From: Crocinitomicaceae bacterium
GTDB lineage: Bacteria; Bacteroidota; Bacteroidia; Flavobacteriales_D; Crocinitomicaceae
Direction of reading: 5' to 3'
Assembly (NCBI GenBank): GCA_020635955.1
Contig: JACJYW010000009.1
Location: 186,001 to 250,000, forward strand
DNA: 64,000 nt
Position numbers and translations under genes: made by a program. The stretch's first letter is position 1. The number at the start of each line of letters is the position of its first letter. Shown here in pieces: positions 7,445 to 15,550 of this stretch. Below the pieces are notes generated by a model. The model made no database searches. It was not told the origin of the DNA and saw only the letters and a list, made by a program, of their open reading frames with translations.

Positions 7445-8287
7445 TTAGAATTGGTAAGAAAGCATCTTGTAATAGAGCTTTGCCGCCAAAAAGTCACTGG
7501 ACCTTTCTTTTTCGTTAGGACAAAGTTCCACGATATCAAATCCAACCACATTTTTGGTTTCCATTACCTTTTTAAGATACTTACACATTTGATAAAAACG
7601 CATTCCTCCAGGTTCAGGAGTACCCGTTGATGGCAATTCTGAAGGATCAAATGCATCCAAATCTATTGTGATATAGACATTATCCGTCATTTGACCAATC
7701 GACTTATCCATCCATGCCTCATTATCATGGATTTGATGACCAAAATAAGTTTTGCTCTTATCCATATGCTCCAATTCAGTATCATCCATTGAACGAATTC
7801 CAACCTGGATCAAATTGGTTTTAACGCTTGCTTCATACACTGCGCAGGCATGATTGCATGTAGAACCGTGATATTCAGGTCTAAGATCAGCATGAGCATC
7901 AATTTGAAGCACTGTTAAATTATCATAGGCCTGATAGTGAGCACGAATTGCTCCAATTGAAACTGAATGCTCACCTCCAAACATGGTCACAAATTTCTTT
8001 GCTTCGATCTCTTTCTTAACCGCCTGATAAACCGCTTCGGTCATGGCTTCAGGAGAACTATTTTCAGTTACCGCATCATTTAGATGGATACCGATCTCAT
8101 AAGTACATTTATCTGTCTCAATATCGTACAACTCCATGTTTTCAGAAGCTTCTAAAAAAGCTTCTGGTCCTTTATCAGCACCTTTTTGCCAGGTTGAAGT
8201 TCCGTCGTAAGGAACAGGGATCAACACTACCTTTGCTGATCCGTATTCAGCAAATTCATCTGGTATACCAGCGTAATTTCTTTTCAT
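7445..8287 (-). CDS. speB: Agmatinase (ureohydrolase family)
   Basis: A 280-residue arginase/agmatinase-fold enzyme. All manganese ligands are visible: His107 in GGEHSVS, Asp130, His132 and Asp134 in IDAHADLR, and Asp209 and Asp211 in TIDLDAFDPS. It should hydrolyse agmatine to putrescine and urea. Agmatinase is preferred over arginase because the arginine decarboxylase gene lies directly upstream with a 1-bp gap. Downstream, the next gene starts 1 bp after its stop, showing tight coupling. Substrate choice rests on this context rather than on a specificity residue. Confidence 0.93.
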   Translation of the reverse strand: MKRNYAGIPDEFAEYGSAKVVLIPVPYDGTSTWQKGADKGPEAFLEASENMELYDIETDKCTYEIGIHLNDAVTENSSPEAMTEAVYQAVKKEIEAKKFVTMFGGEHSVSIGAIRAHYQAYDNLTVLQIDAHADLRPEYHGSTCNHACAVYEASVKTNLIQVGIRSMDDTELEHMDKSKTYFGHQIHDNEAWMDKSIGQMTDNVYITIDLDAFDPSELPSTGTPEPGGMRFYQMCKYLKKVMETKNVVGFDIVELCPNEKERSSDFLAAKLYYKMLSYQF

Positions 8288-8288
8288 A

Positions 8289-9668
8289 TTAATATCCTAA
8301 AAGCGATAACATTTGTTCAGGTTGCTGTTGCTCACTAAACACTGTTACTTTATGATTTGCATCAATGATCAGATGCTTTGGCTGAGGGATCAAACAGTGA
8401 TGAATTCCACCATATCCACCAATACTCTCCTGATAAGCTCCTGTATTGAAGAAACCTATGTACAGAGGTTTGTTTGGATTAAAGATTGGTAAATAAATAG
8501 CGTTAACGTGCTGTTCAGAGTCGTAATAATCATCACTATCACAAGTCAAACCTCCGAGTAGTACACGTTCATAAGTATCATTCCACCTGTTGATAGGTAG
8601 CATTATGAAACGTTTATTGATTGCCCATGAATCAGGTAATGTTGTAATGAAAGATGAATTGATCATATTCCATTTTTCCCTGTCATTTTGCCTTTTCTGT
8701 GCTAATACTTCGTAAACTACCCCACCTGATTCACCTACGGTAAATGATCCGAACTCTGTATAAATATCCGGATGAGGCACTTTTTTCTCATTACAGGCTA
8801 ATTGAATCTGAGCTACGATCTCATCAACAATATAAGCGTAATCAAATTCAAATGCCAGGGAGTTTTTAATTGGGAAACCTCCTCCTATATCCAAACTATC
8901 CAACGTTTTACACACTGCTCTTAAGTTGCAGTATACATTCATACATTTGGTTAATTCGTTCCAATAGTATGCAGTATCTGAAATCCCTGTATTAATAAAA
9001 AAGTGGAGCAATTTCAACTCCACCTTTGAATTCCCCTTTACATTATTTTCGAAGAAATGAACAATATCACGATATCCAATACCTAATCTACTAGTATAGA
9101 ACGGGAATTTAGGTTCCTCTTCAGATGCTATTCTGATTCCAATACTAACTTTCTTGTTGGTCCTTTCCAGGATCTTAGCCAGCTCATCTTCATTATCAAT
9201 GATGGGAATAGTATTGGAATAACCCATATTGATCAACTCTGCTATCCTATCCAGATAACGTTCATCTTTATAACCGTTGCAAAGTATCGTATGATCTTTA
9301 GTCACCCATCCCTTTTCGATCATTCTGAAAATGATATCGATATCAAATGATGAGGAAGTTTCAACATGAACGCCATTTTTCATGGCTTCTTCCATTACAT
9401 ATGAAAAATGGGATGACTTTGTACAATAACAATAGGTGTAAGAACCCTTATAGTCGTTTTTCTTAATAGACTTTTCGAACCATCTTTTGGCTCGCTTGAT
9501 ATTGTTAGATATTTGAGGAATGTAGGTGAACTTAAAAGGAACGCCATATTCTTCAATTAAACTCATCATGTCCAGACCGTGAAACATCAAATGGTCTCCT
9601 TTTAATTGAAATTCCCTTTGCGGAAAATCAAATGTCTGGTGAATAAGATCAATGTACCTTGTTTGCAT
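8289..9668 (-). CDS. speA: Biosynthetic arginine decarboxylase (short Bacteroidota type)
   Basis: A 459-residue fold-type III PLP decarboxylase (alanine-racemase-like barrel plus C-terminal beta domain). The PLP lysine is Lys84 in YCYCTKSSHFS, and the catalytic cysteine of the second subunit is in GGLTCDSDDYY. The glycine-rich phosphate loop SLDIGGGFP is also present. It is much shorter than the E. coli SpeA (658) but matches the compact form commonly found beside agmatinase and deoxyhypusine-synthase-like genes in Flavobacteria. It makes agmatine from arginine as the first step of the operon. A -7 box lies 32 bp upstream of the ATG. Confidence 0.93.
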   Translation of the reverse strand: MQTRYIDLIHQTFDFPQREFQLKGDHLMFHGLDMMSLIEEYGVPFKFTYIPQISNNIKRAKRWFEKSIKKNDYKGSYTYCYCTKSSHFSYVMEEAMKNGVHVETSSSFDIDIIFRMIEKGWVTKDHTILCNGYKDERYLDRIAELINMGYSNTIPIIDNEDELAKILERTNKKVSIGIRIASEEEPKFPFYTSRLGIGYRDIVHFFENNVKGNSKVELKLLHFFINTGISDTAYYWNELTKCMNVYCNLRAVCKTLDSLDIGGGFPIKNSLAFEFDYAYIVDEIVAQIQLACNEKKVPHPDIYTEFGSFTVGESGGVVYEVLAQKRQNDREKWNMINSSFITTLPDSWAINKRFIMLPINRWNDTYERVLLGGLTCDSDDYYDSEQHVNAIYLPIFNPNKPLYIGFFNTGAYQESIGGYGGIHHCLIPQPKHLIIDANHKVTVFSEQQQPEQMLSLLGY

Positions 9669-9699
9669 TTTTCGTGTACGTCAATGTTATAAATCCACG

Positions 9700-9707
9700 C
9701 AAATTTA
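9700..9707 (-). promoter_or_regulatory. -7 promoter box of the polyamine operon (TAAATTTG)
   Basis: The plus-strand CAAATTTA is TAAATTTG on the minus strand, an exact TAnnTTTG match. It lies 32 bp upstream of the speA start codon. The rest of the 9669-9936 region is AT-rich with long A and T runs. No clear -33 box or second element was seen in it. Confidence 0.65.
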
Positions 9708-9936
9708 CCACATCCTCAAATCCAAAATTGATTTTTTTTGAAATTCAGTTGATTTTACGTAAATTTTTTATCTACTAAGCAAAACTAAAGTTTATTTATC
9801 TATTATTGATTCCTAAAAGGTTATCAAATAGTAAAAAACACCATTTTTTAGTACATCAAAAGACAACGGATTGAAATATGGATAATTTTCAGGTTCTTTG
9901 AAGGAATTAAGACAGATTAAAAAACGAAAGGAATTC

Positions 9937-10401
9937 ATGAAACAACAGTCAAAATTTGATAAGATCTCACTCAAACTTTTTCACAATTTTGAGCGATTCA
10001 TTGTTATCTCACTTTCCTTTATCATAGGGATCATCATATTAATTGCCTTATTGCGAGTGATCGTTGATGTATCAGAACTCATCATCAATGATATTGACAA
10101 TCCAGACGACATCCTGTTTACAGATTATCAGGAAATATTTGGAAAGATCATGACGCTACTCATCAGTTTGGAGTTTCTAATTTCTGTGATCAACGTTATT
10201 AAATCACATAGTATTAAAAAACTACTGGAGGATGTTATCCTCATTGCAGCATTAGCCATTGCTCGTAAAATGATCGTCTATGATTATGAACATCATGAAG
10301 CCATTGAAACCATTGGAATGGGAGTTCTATTCCTATGTATTGGTGCCTTCTACTTTTTCTTGAAATATCAACCGAGAAATAAAACCATCCACAACGATTA
10401 G
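9937..10401 (+). CDS. PsiE-like phosphate-starvation-type membrane protein
   Basis: A 154-residue inner-membrane protein with four hydrophobic spans (about 21-44, 72-90, 97-113 and 124-143 counted from ATG 9937). The third span carries the PsiE-family pattern LIAALAIARKMIVYD, followed by a His-Glu rich turn (YEHHEAIE). PsiE is phosphate-starvation-inducible in E. coli, but its function is unknown. An in-frame TTG at 9898 would add 13 basic residues. ATG 9937 is preferred because AAAGGAATTC precedes it. The gene is alone, converging on rsmG with a 1-bp gap. Confidence 0.75.
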   Translation: MKQQSKFDKISLKLFHNFERFIVISLSFIIGIIILIALLRVIVDVSELIINDIDNPDDILFTDYQEIFGKIMTLLISLEFLISVINVIKSHSIKKLLEDVILIAALAIARKMIVYDYEHHEAIETIGMGVLFLCIGAFYFFLKYQPRNKTIHND

Positions 10402-10402
10402 T

Positions 10403-11038
10403 TTACTTGGCCATCCTGATGTAAACTACTTTTTTGGTTTCGAAGAAAGGTTCTTTAAAGTAGTCTGACAGTTCGATCACTTCCATATATCGATTGATCC
10501 CCTTCAATTCCTCTTTCAGATCTCCTCCCTTTAAATAAAGGATTCCGTTGGGATACCCATTGATACCTTTTTGCTTGAATTTATCTTTAACCCAGGGAAT
10601 AAAAGCAGACATTTGTGTTACGGCTCTTGAAACCACAAAATCGAATTCCTGGTGCACTTCTTCAGCTCTTTTTTGACCAGCATAGGCATTTTCAAGACCC
10701 AATGCTTCAATCACGCCCTTCACCACCTTGATCTTTTTACCAATTGAATCCACTAAAAAGAAATTAGATTCCGGGAACATTATTGCTAAAGGAATTCCGG
10801 GAAACCCTCCGCCTGTTCCAACATCCAATATCTCTGTACCTGGTTGAAAGTTAATGACCTCAGCTATGCCCAATGAATGCAAAACATGACGCTCATAAAA
10901 CTGATCAAAATCCTTTCTACTAACCACATTGATCTGATCGTTCCATTCTTTATAAACATCATACAACATTTCAAATTGTTGTTTTTGCTCTTCTGAAAGA
11001 TTAGGAAAGTATTTGTAAATGATGTCAACTGTGATCAT
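10403..11038 (-). CDS. rsmG: 16S rRNA (guanine-527 N7)-methyltransferase
   Basis: A 211-residue Rossmann methyltransferase. The AdoMet-binding motif I is textbook for RsmG (ILDVGTGGGFPGIPLA), followed by the acidic strand VDSIGKKIKVV and the motif VVSRAVTQM. It methylates G527 in the 530 loop of 16S rRNA. Length matches E. coli RsmG (207). An upstream in-frame ATG at 11059 would add seven residues (MKFDICT), but ATG 11038 begins the conserved N-terminal helix and stands 32 bp from a -7 box at 11071. Confidence 0.93.
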   Translation of the reverse strand: MITVDIIYKYFPNLSEEQKQQFEMLYDVYKEWNDQINVVSRKDFDQFYERHVLHSLGIAEVINFQPGTEILDVGTGGGFPGIPLAIMFPESNFFLVDSIGKKIKVVKGVIEALGLENAYAGQKRAEEVHQEFDFVVSRAVTQMSAFIPWVKDKFKQKGINGYPNGILYLKGGDLKEELKGINRYMEVIELSDYFKEPFFETKKVVYIRMAK

Positions 11039-11048
11039 AGTGCAAATA

Positions 11049-11123
11049 TCAAATTTCAAATCACAAGCACCAAATATAAATTGGCTCCTGAACTTGATTT
11101 TTGGAATTTGAAAATTGGAATTT
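11049..11123. repeat. AT-rich imperfect inverted repeat between sigma factor and rsmG
   Basis: The left arm (11049-11076, AAATTTCAAAT then AGCACCAAAT) and the right arm (11094-11121, TTTGGAATTTGAAAATTGG) are complementary at roughly 20 of 28 positions. The region is built from repeats of the words CAAAT and CCAAA. It lies between genes of the same strand and holds the -7 box of rsmG in its left arm. Confidence 0.4.
11071..11078 (-). promoter_or_regulatory. -7 promoter box of rsmG (TATATTTG)
   Basis: The plus-strand CAAATATA reads TATATTTG on the minus strand, an exact TAnnTTTG match. It lies 32 bp upstream of the preferred rsmG start at 11038. Confidence 0.55.
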
Positions 11124-11126
11124 TAA

Positions 11127-11732
11127 CTAAATAGCATCCTTGGTGTTCTTCATCATATCCGCCAGAAAGGCTCTTGCTCTAAACAATTGTGCTTTAACGG
11201 TTCCTAAAGGAAGGTCCATTTCTTCTGCAATTTCTTCATATGACAATTCAAGGAAATATCTCTTTTCGATCAGATCACGGTAACGCGGCTTCAATCTTTT
11301 TACAACCTCACGCATCACTTCTACTTTTTCAGTATGCATGGTTTCTTCTGCTGGATTCTTATCGTCATCTCTCACGTCAATTCCAATGGTATCACCATCA
11401 TCATTAGTGTAGGCTGAATCCATTGAAGTTAATTTCACTCTCTTTTTACGGATATGGTCTATTGCATTATTCGAAGCGATCTTAAATAGCCAGGTTGAAA
11501 ATGCAAATGAAGGGGAATATTGATGTAAACGATTAAATGCTTTACCGAAGGCTTCAATGGTCAGATCTTCTGCGTCATCCTCAGTTCGTACCATCTTCAA
11601 CATCATGAAATAGATCGATTCACGATACATCTCCATCAATTCTGCATAAGCCAACTGGTCACCGTTAAGTGCTTTTTCAACCAAGGTTAGGTCTCTTTTC
11701 CCTTTATCTGATAAATTATCTCCTGTTACCAT
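11127..11732 (-). CDS. ECF-type RNA polymerase sigma factor
   Basis: A 201-residue sigma-70 family protein with region 2 (about 35-95, including DAEDLTIEAFGKAF and the -10-contacting FSTWLFKIASNNAIDHIR) and region 4 (about 140-195, with ELSYEEIAEEMDLPLGTVK as the -35 helix-turn-helix). Region 3 is absent, as in ECF factors. No anti-sigma gene is adjacent. It overlaps the end of the upstream glycosyltransferase gene by 7 bp, so the two are cotranscribed. The acidic linker between regions 2 and 4 (TNDDGDTIGIDVRDDDKN) is long for the class. The regulon is unknown. Confidence 0.93.
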   Translation of the reverse strand: MVTGDNLSDKGKRDLTLVEKALNGDQLAYAELMEMYRESIYFMMLKMVRTEDDAEDLTIEAFGKAFNRLHQYSPSFAFSTWLFKIASNNAIDHIRKKRVKLTSMDSAYTNDDGDTIGIDVRDDDKNPAEETMHTEKVEVMREVVKRLKPRYRDLIEKRYFLELSYEEIAEEMDLPLGTVKAQLFRARAFLADMMKNTKDAI

Positions 11733-12853
11733 TTATCGGCTTCTCTGTCTGATGAATAATACATAAATGGAATAATGATAAAATGCACTAACTCCAGTAT
11801 TGGATACAAGATGATAAGATCTTTTTGACCTAATTTTTTCAACGTAAAACCATCTATGATCCAATACATAATGCACCTAAACAGGAGCAACGTAAGCACA
11901 AATAACCACCACTCAAAACTAAAAAGTAAAATAAAGAAACTTGCAAGCATCAAAATCATGGAGAGTGGGAATATTCCTAAAAAGACTTTGTTAATAAGTC
12001 GATATTTAGATGCCGTGGTGAAATGTCTTTGTTTCTGATTCACCCACTCTTTCCAGCTGGTTTTAGGATGTGAATAAACCCATGAATCAGGGTGAATTTC
12101 AATTGCAACGTTTTTTCTATTTGCCGCATCTTGCATGAAAAGGTCATCATCACCAGACTGAATATGATAATGACTTTTGAATCCATCTACTTCAAACCAA
12201 AGATCCTTTTCATAACTCATGTTACGTCCAACACCCATGTATGGCCTACGGTTTTTGGCAAATCCCAAATAATTCAACGCTATCATAGCTGTATCAAAGC
12301 GTATCAGCTTATTGAGCAAACCTTTAATTCGGGTATAGGGACCATATCCCACCACGATTCTCTTCCCTTCACTATAATTTGACAACATATACCTGATCCA
12401 TTGATCAGTGGCCGGATGACAATCCGCATCAATAAACAGCAACTTTTCATAAGTTGCGCCTTTGATTCCTACTGTTAAAGGAATCTTCTTTCCAAATTTT
12501 CGGTGTTGATTCCTTTCCAGCTCAATGTATCTCAAATGTGGATAGGTCTTTTGAAAGTCTCTGATAATATGAACCGAATCATCTGCCGTTTGGTCAAGCA
12601 CCACAATAACCTCAAATTTTGGATAATCTTGTTTTAGGATCTTCTCTAGATTCTTGACCAGATTATTTTCTTCATTTCGTGCACAAATGATGATACTTAC
12701 CCCCTCACTGATACTCATAACACTTTCCTTTCTGTGCAATAAAAGACGCAAACGGAATATGAACAGATACATGATCTGAACAAACACCATTAAACAGAAG
12801 AACAGGAATACGATTCCAGTAAAGTCAAACGTTATTTCGGGCAAAAATTTCAT
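11726..12853 (-). CDS. Membrane-bound family 2 glycosyltransferase
   Basis: A 375-residue GT2-type enzyme. One N-terminal membrane helix (about 9-32) is followed by the GT-A catalytic domain. It shows the nucleotide-binding start SIIICARNEENNL, the DxD-type motif FIDADCHP, a DDDLFMQD stretch for the acceptor-binding acidic residues, and a KQRHFTTASKYR segment resembling the Q-x-x-R-W motif of processive enzymes. Two or three further membrane helices close the protein (about 290-370). It probably transfers a sugar to a lipid or growing envelope glycan on the inner membrane. Acceptor and sugar are unknown. The downstream sigma factor gene overlaps its stop. Confidence 0.88.
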   Translation of the reverse strand: MKFLPEITFDFTGIVFLFFCLMVFVQIMYLFIFRLRLLLHRKESVMSISEGVSIIICARNEENNLVKNLEKILKQDYPKFEVIVVLDQTADDSVHIIRDFQKTYPHLRYIELERNQHRKFGKKIPLTVGIKGATYEKLLFIDADCHPATDQWIRYMLSNYSEGKRIVVGYGPYTRIKGLLNKLIRFDTAMIALNYLGFAKNRRPYMGVGRNMSYEKDLWFEVDGFKSHYHIQSGDDDLFMQDAANRKNVAIEIHPDSWVYSHPKTSWKEWVNQKQRHFTTASKYRLINKVFLGIFPLSMILMLASFFILLFSFEWWLFVLTLLLFRCIMYWIIDGFTLKKLGQKDLIILYPILELVHFIIIPFMYYSSDREADKW

Positions 12854-12890
12854 TAATCAAATGTCAAAGTACAGAAGTATTTAGAAGCCG

Positions 12891-12898
12891 TATATTTG
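12891..12898 (+). promoter_or_regulatory. -7 promoter box of tgt (TATATTTG)
   Basis: TATATTTG is an exact TAnnTTTG match lying 23 bp before the tgt start codon. The short region it sits in separates tgt from the divergent glycosyltransferase gene. Confidence 0.7.
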
Positions 12899-12921
12899 AC
12901 CCTGCGAATTTTATCAACAAA

Positions 12922-14052
12922 ATGGATTTTATTCTAGAACATCAAGACCCACATTCTAAAGCTCGAACTGGCACAATTAAAACGGATCACGGGGAGATCA
13001 AAACCCCTATTTTCATGCCTGTTGGAACTGCAGGAACAGTTAAAGCAGTTCATCAAAGAGAATTAGATGATGATATTAAAGCTCAGATCATTTTGGGTAA
13101 TACATATCATTTATACTTAAGACCTGGTTTGGATGTGATCGAAAAAGCCGGAGGATTACATAAATTCAATGGATGGACCAAGCCAATTCTTACTGACAGT
13201 GGAGGTTATCAGGTTTACTCCTTATCTAATACTCGTAAAATAGAGGAAGAAGGGGTGAATTTCCATTCGCATATTGATGGCAGTAGACACTTTTTTTCTC
13301 CTGAAATAGCGATTGATATCCAACGCAGCATTGGAGCAGATATTATAATGGCCTTTGATGAATGCACGCCATTTCCTTGTGAATATAATTATGCTAAAAA
13401 TTCAATGCACATGACCCACCGTTGGCTTAAAAGATGTGTTGATCGCATGAATGAAACCGAAGGAAAATATGGGTATCAGCAAACACTTTTCCCTATTGTT
13501 CAGGGAAGTGTATACAAAGATCTAAGAATAGAAAGTGCGGAGACGATTGCATCTTATGGTGCTGATGGTAATGCTATTGGAGGTTTGTCAGTTGGTGAAC
13601 CAGATGAAGACCTTTACGCAATGACAGAACTGGTTGCAGATATCTTACCAAAAGATAAACCACGTTATTTAATGGGCGTTGGCACTCCTGTGAACATACT
13701 TGAGTGCATTGCTCTTGGTATTGATATGTTTGACTGTGTCATGCCAACCAGAAATGCCAGACACGGTATGCTTTTTACCAGTGAAGGAATCCTCAACATC
13801 AAAAACGCAAAATGGAAGGATGATTTTTCACCCCTTGATCCAAACGGCACTTCATATGTTGATTCCTTTTATTCCAAAGCATATGTTAGACATTTATTCA
13901 ATGCTAAGGAAACACTTGCGCTTCAAATTGCCAGCATCCATAATTTAGCCTTCTATCTGTGGTTGGTTACTGAAGCACGCAATCAAATTGAAAAAGGCAC
14001 GTTTAGAGCATGGAAAGATGCACTTATTCCTAAATTAGGACGTAAACTTTAA
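12922..14052 (+). CDS. tgt: tRNA-guanine transglycosylase, variant without zinc cysteines
   Basis: A 376-residue queuine tRNA-ribosyltransferase that exchanges guanine-34 for a queuosine precursor. The substrate-binding Asp92 is in TDSGGYQVYSLS, the GGLSVGEP loop follows, and the nucleophile region is GIDMFDCVMPTRNARHG. In most bacterial enzymes the next stretch holds a CxCxxC zinc site. Here it reads LDPNGTSYVDSFYSKAY, without any of the three cysteines, although the fourth ligand His is kept in VRHLF. I believe this is common in Bacteroidota. The gene heads a run with LptF/G, menI and menF spaced by 2 bp or less. Confidence 0.95.
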   Translation: MDFILEHQDPHSKARTGTIKTDHGEIKTPIFMPVGTAGTVKAVHQRELDDDIKAQIILGNTYHLYLRPGLDVIEKAGGLHKFNGWTKPILTDSGGYQVYSLSNTRKIEEEGVNFHSHIDGSRHFFSPEIAIDIQRSIGADIIMAFDECTPFPCEYNYAKNSMHMTHRWLKRCVDRMNETEGKYGYQQTLFPIVQGSVYKDLRIESAETIASYGADGNAIGGLSVGEPDEDLYAMTELVADILPKDKPRYLMGVGTPVNILECIALGIDMFDCVMPTRNARHGMLFTSEGILNIKNAKWKDDFSPLDPNGTSYVDSFYSKAYVRHLFNAKETLALQIASIHNLAFYLWLVTEARNQIEKGTFRAWKDALIPKLGRKL

Positions 14053-14054
14053 AA

Positions 14055-15131
14055 GTGATCCTCACCAAACTGGATAGATATATTATTAAGAAGTTCCTTG
14101 GAACTTTCATTTTCATCATGGTTCTGTTGATGTCAATAAGTATGGTATTTGACCTTTCAGAGAAGATCAACGATTTCTTAAAAGCCGGAGCACCATGGAG
14201 TGAAATTGTATTTACATATTATGCCAACTTCTTTATATTCTATGGATTTCAGTTCATTTACCTGATCAATTTTATATCCGTCATATGGTTTACTTCCAAA
14301 ATGGCGGGGAACTCCGAGATCATTCCAATTCTTAGTTCGGGAGTGAGCTTTAACAGAATGTTGCGACCATATTTTATAGCTTCAAGTATTTTGGTGGTAG
14401 TAACCATTTTAATGACCAACTATGTTCTTCCTAAATCAAACGAATCAAGACTTGAATTCGAAACACTTTATTACAGAGATTTTACCGGGAGAACTAACTT
14501 GCGTGCACAAGTAACGGATGACCAAATCCTTTACTTCAGAGGATATAATGCCTTGCTGGATGTAATCCAAAATTTTCGATTAGAAAAATGGAATGGTGAT
14601 ACATTAGATTATGTGTTGGAATCTGGAAGCGCCAGAGGAGATAGTTTAACGAATAACTGGCATTTTGACCACTACGAATTAAGGAAATTTGGCACATTTC
14701 ATGACACTTTAACGTTTAGAACCAATGTCGACACTATCCTTGACTTCAGTATGGGTGCCTTGGTTTTTAAAACCAATGTGATCGAATCTATGAACAATAG
14801 TGAATTAGATGAATTTATTGAGAAAGAAAGAAAAAAGGGTTCAGACAAGGTTCCGATCTACCTCATTGAAAAGTATAAACGTTGGGCGTCCCCATTTGCA
14901 ATTTTCATCTTAACCCTTATTGGTGTTTCTGTTTCTTCTAAAAAATCACGTGGTGGACTGGGAATTAACATTGCCATTGGATTGAGTATTGCAGTACTCT
15001 ACATTTTTAGCATGCAAATGACCACAGTAGCTGCCATTAAGGTAGGATTTGCTCCAATAATAGCGGTTTGGTTGCCAAATATTATCTTTGGATTTATTGC
15101 TGTTTTCTTATACGTCAAAGCCCCTAAATAA
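14055..15131 (+). CDS. LptF/LptG-family lipopolysaccharide export permease
   Basis: A 358-residue protein with the YjgP/YjgQ layout: three N-terminal membrane helices (about 15-40, 60-82 and 98-122), a large periplasmic beta-jellyroll part (about 125-270), and three C-terminal helices. The first helix begins with the family pattern LDRYIIKKFLGTF. With LptB it would extract LPS from the inner membrane and pass it to the Lpt bridge. Start is GTG at 14055, 2 bp after tgt, as no ATG fits the conserved N-terminus. Whether it is LptF or LptG cannot be said. The following gene starts within its stop codon. Confidence 0.92.
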   Translation: MILTKLDRYIIKKFLGTFIFIMVLLMSISMVFDLSEKINDFLKAGAPWSEIVFTYYANFFIFYGFQFIYLINFISVIWFTSKMAGNSEIIPILSSGVSFNRMLRPYFIASSILVVVTILMTNYVLPKSNESRLEFETLYYRDFTGRTNLRAQVTDDQILYFRGYNALLDVIQNFRLEKWNGDTLDYVLESGSARGDSLTNNWHFDHYELRKFGTFHDTLTFRTNVDTILDFSMGALVFKTNVIESMNNSELDEFIEKERKKGSDKVPIYLIEKYKRWASPFAIFILTLIGVSVSSKKSRGGLGINIAIGLSIAVLYIFSMQMTTVAAIKVGFAPIIAVWLPNIIFGFIAVFLYVKAPK

Positions 15132-15550
15132 TGATCAACAAAAACATACCCCTGGACATAGTAAATCAATTGAGCAAAAATACCATGCTTGAGCACCTGG
15201 GAATAGTTGTTACAGAATTGGGTGAAGACTTCATCATTGCTACAATGCCTGTTGACCACAGAACCCACCAACCTATGGGACTTCTGCACGGAGGAGCATC
15301 TGCTGTATTGATCGAATCCCTTGGTTCAATTGGATCATCTTTGATCGTTGATATTAAAACCCATAGTATAGTCGGAATTGAGATCAATGCCAATCACATT
15401 CGAGGTGTAAAACAAGGAGTGGTAACTGGTAAAGCCAAAATTGTTCATGCCGGTAAAAAAACACATGTTTGGCAGGTCGATATTTTGAATGAAGAAAATA
15501 AAATGGTGTGCACTGGAAGACTAACAGTAATGGTTAATCCGCTCAACTAA
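15131..15550 (+). CDS. menI: 1,4-dihydroxy-2-naphthoyl-CoA hydrolase (hotdog thioesterase)
   Basis: A 139-residue single hotdog domain. The sequence follows E. coli MenI/YdiI closely: MGLLHGGASAVLIESLGS holds the catalytic Glu, then VGIEINANHIRG, and a C-terminal HVWQVDILNEENKMVCTGRL. It should release 1,4-dihydroxy-2-naphthoate from its CoA ester in menaquinone synthesis. This fits its position next to the isochorismate synthase gene. Both junctions are TAATG overlaps of one base, so the genes are translationally coupled. A general acyl-CoA thioesterase is the alternative. Confidence 0.85.
   Translation: MINKNIPLDIVNQLSKNTMLEHLGIVVTELGEDFIIATMPVDHRTHQPMGLLHGGASAVLIESLGSIGSSLIVDIKTHSIVGIEINANHIRGVKQGVVTGKAKIVHAGKKTHVWQVDILNEENKMVCTGRLTVMVNPLN

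Noticed and set aside
7444..7551. Longer N-terminus of the RMD1 protein, reaching into the agmatinase gene
   Set aside because: It would overlap agmatinase by over 100 bp with sequence unlike the family. ATG 7443 begins the conserved domain 1 bp after the agmatinase stop.
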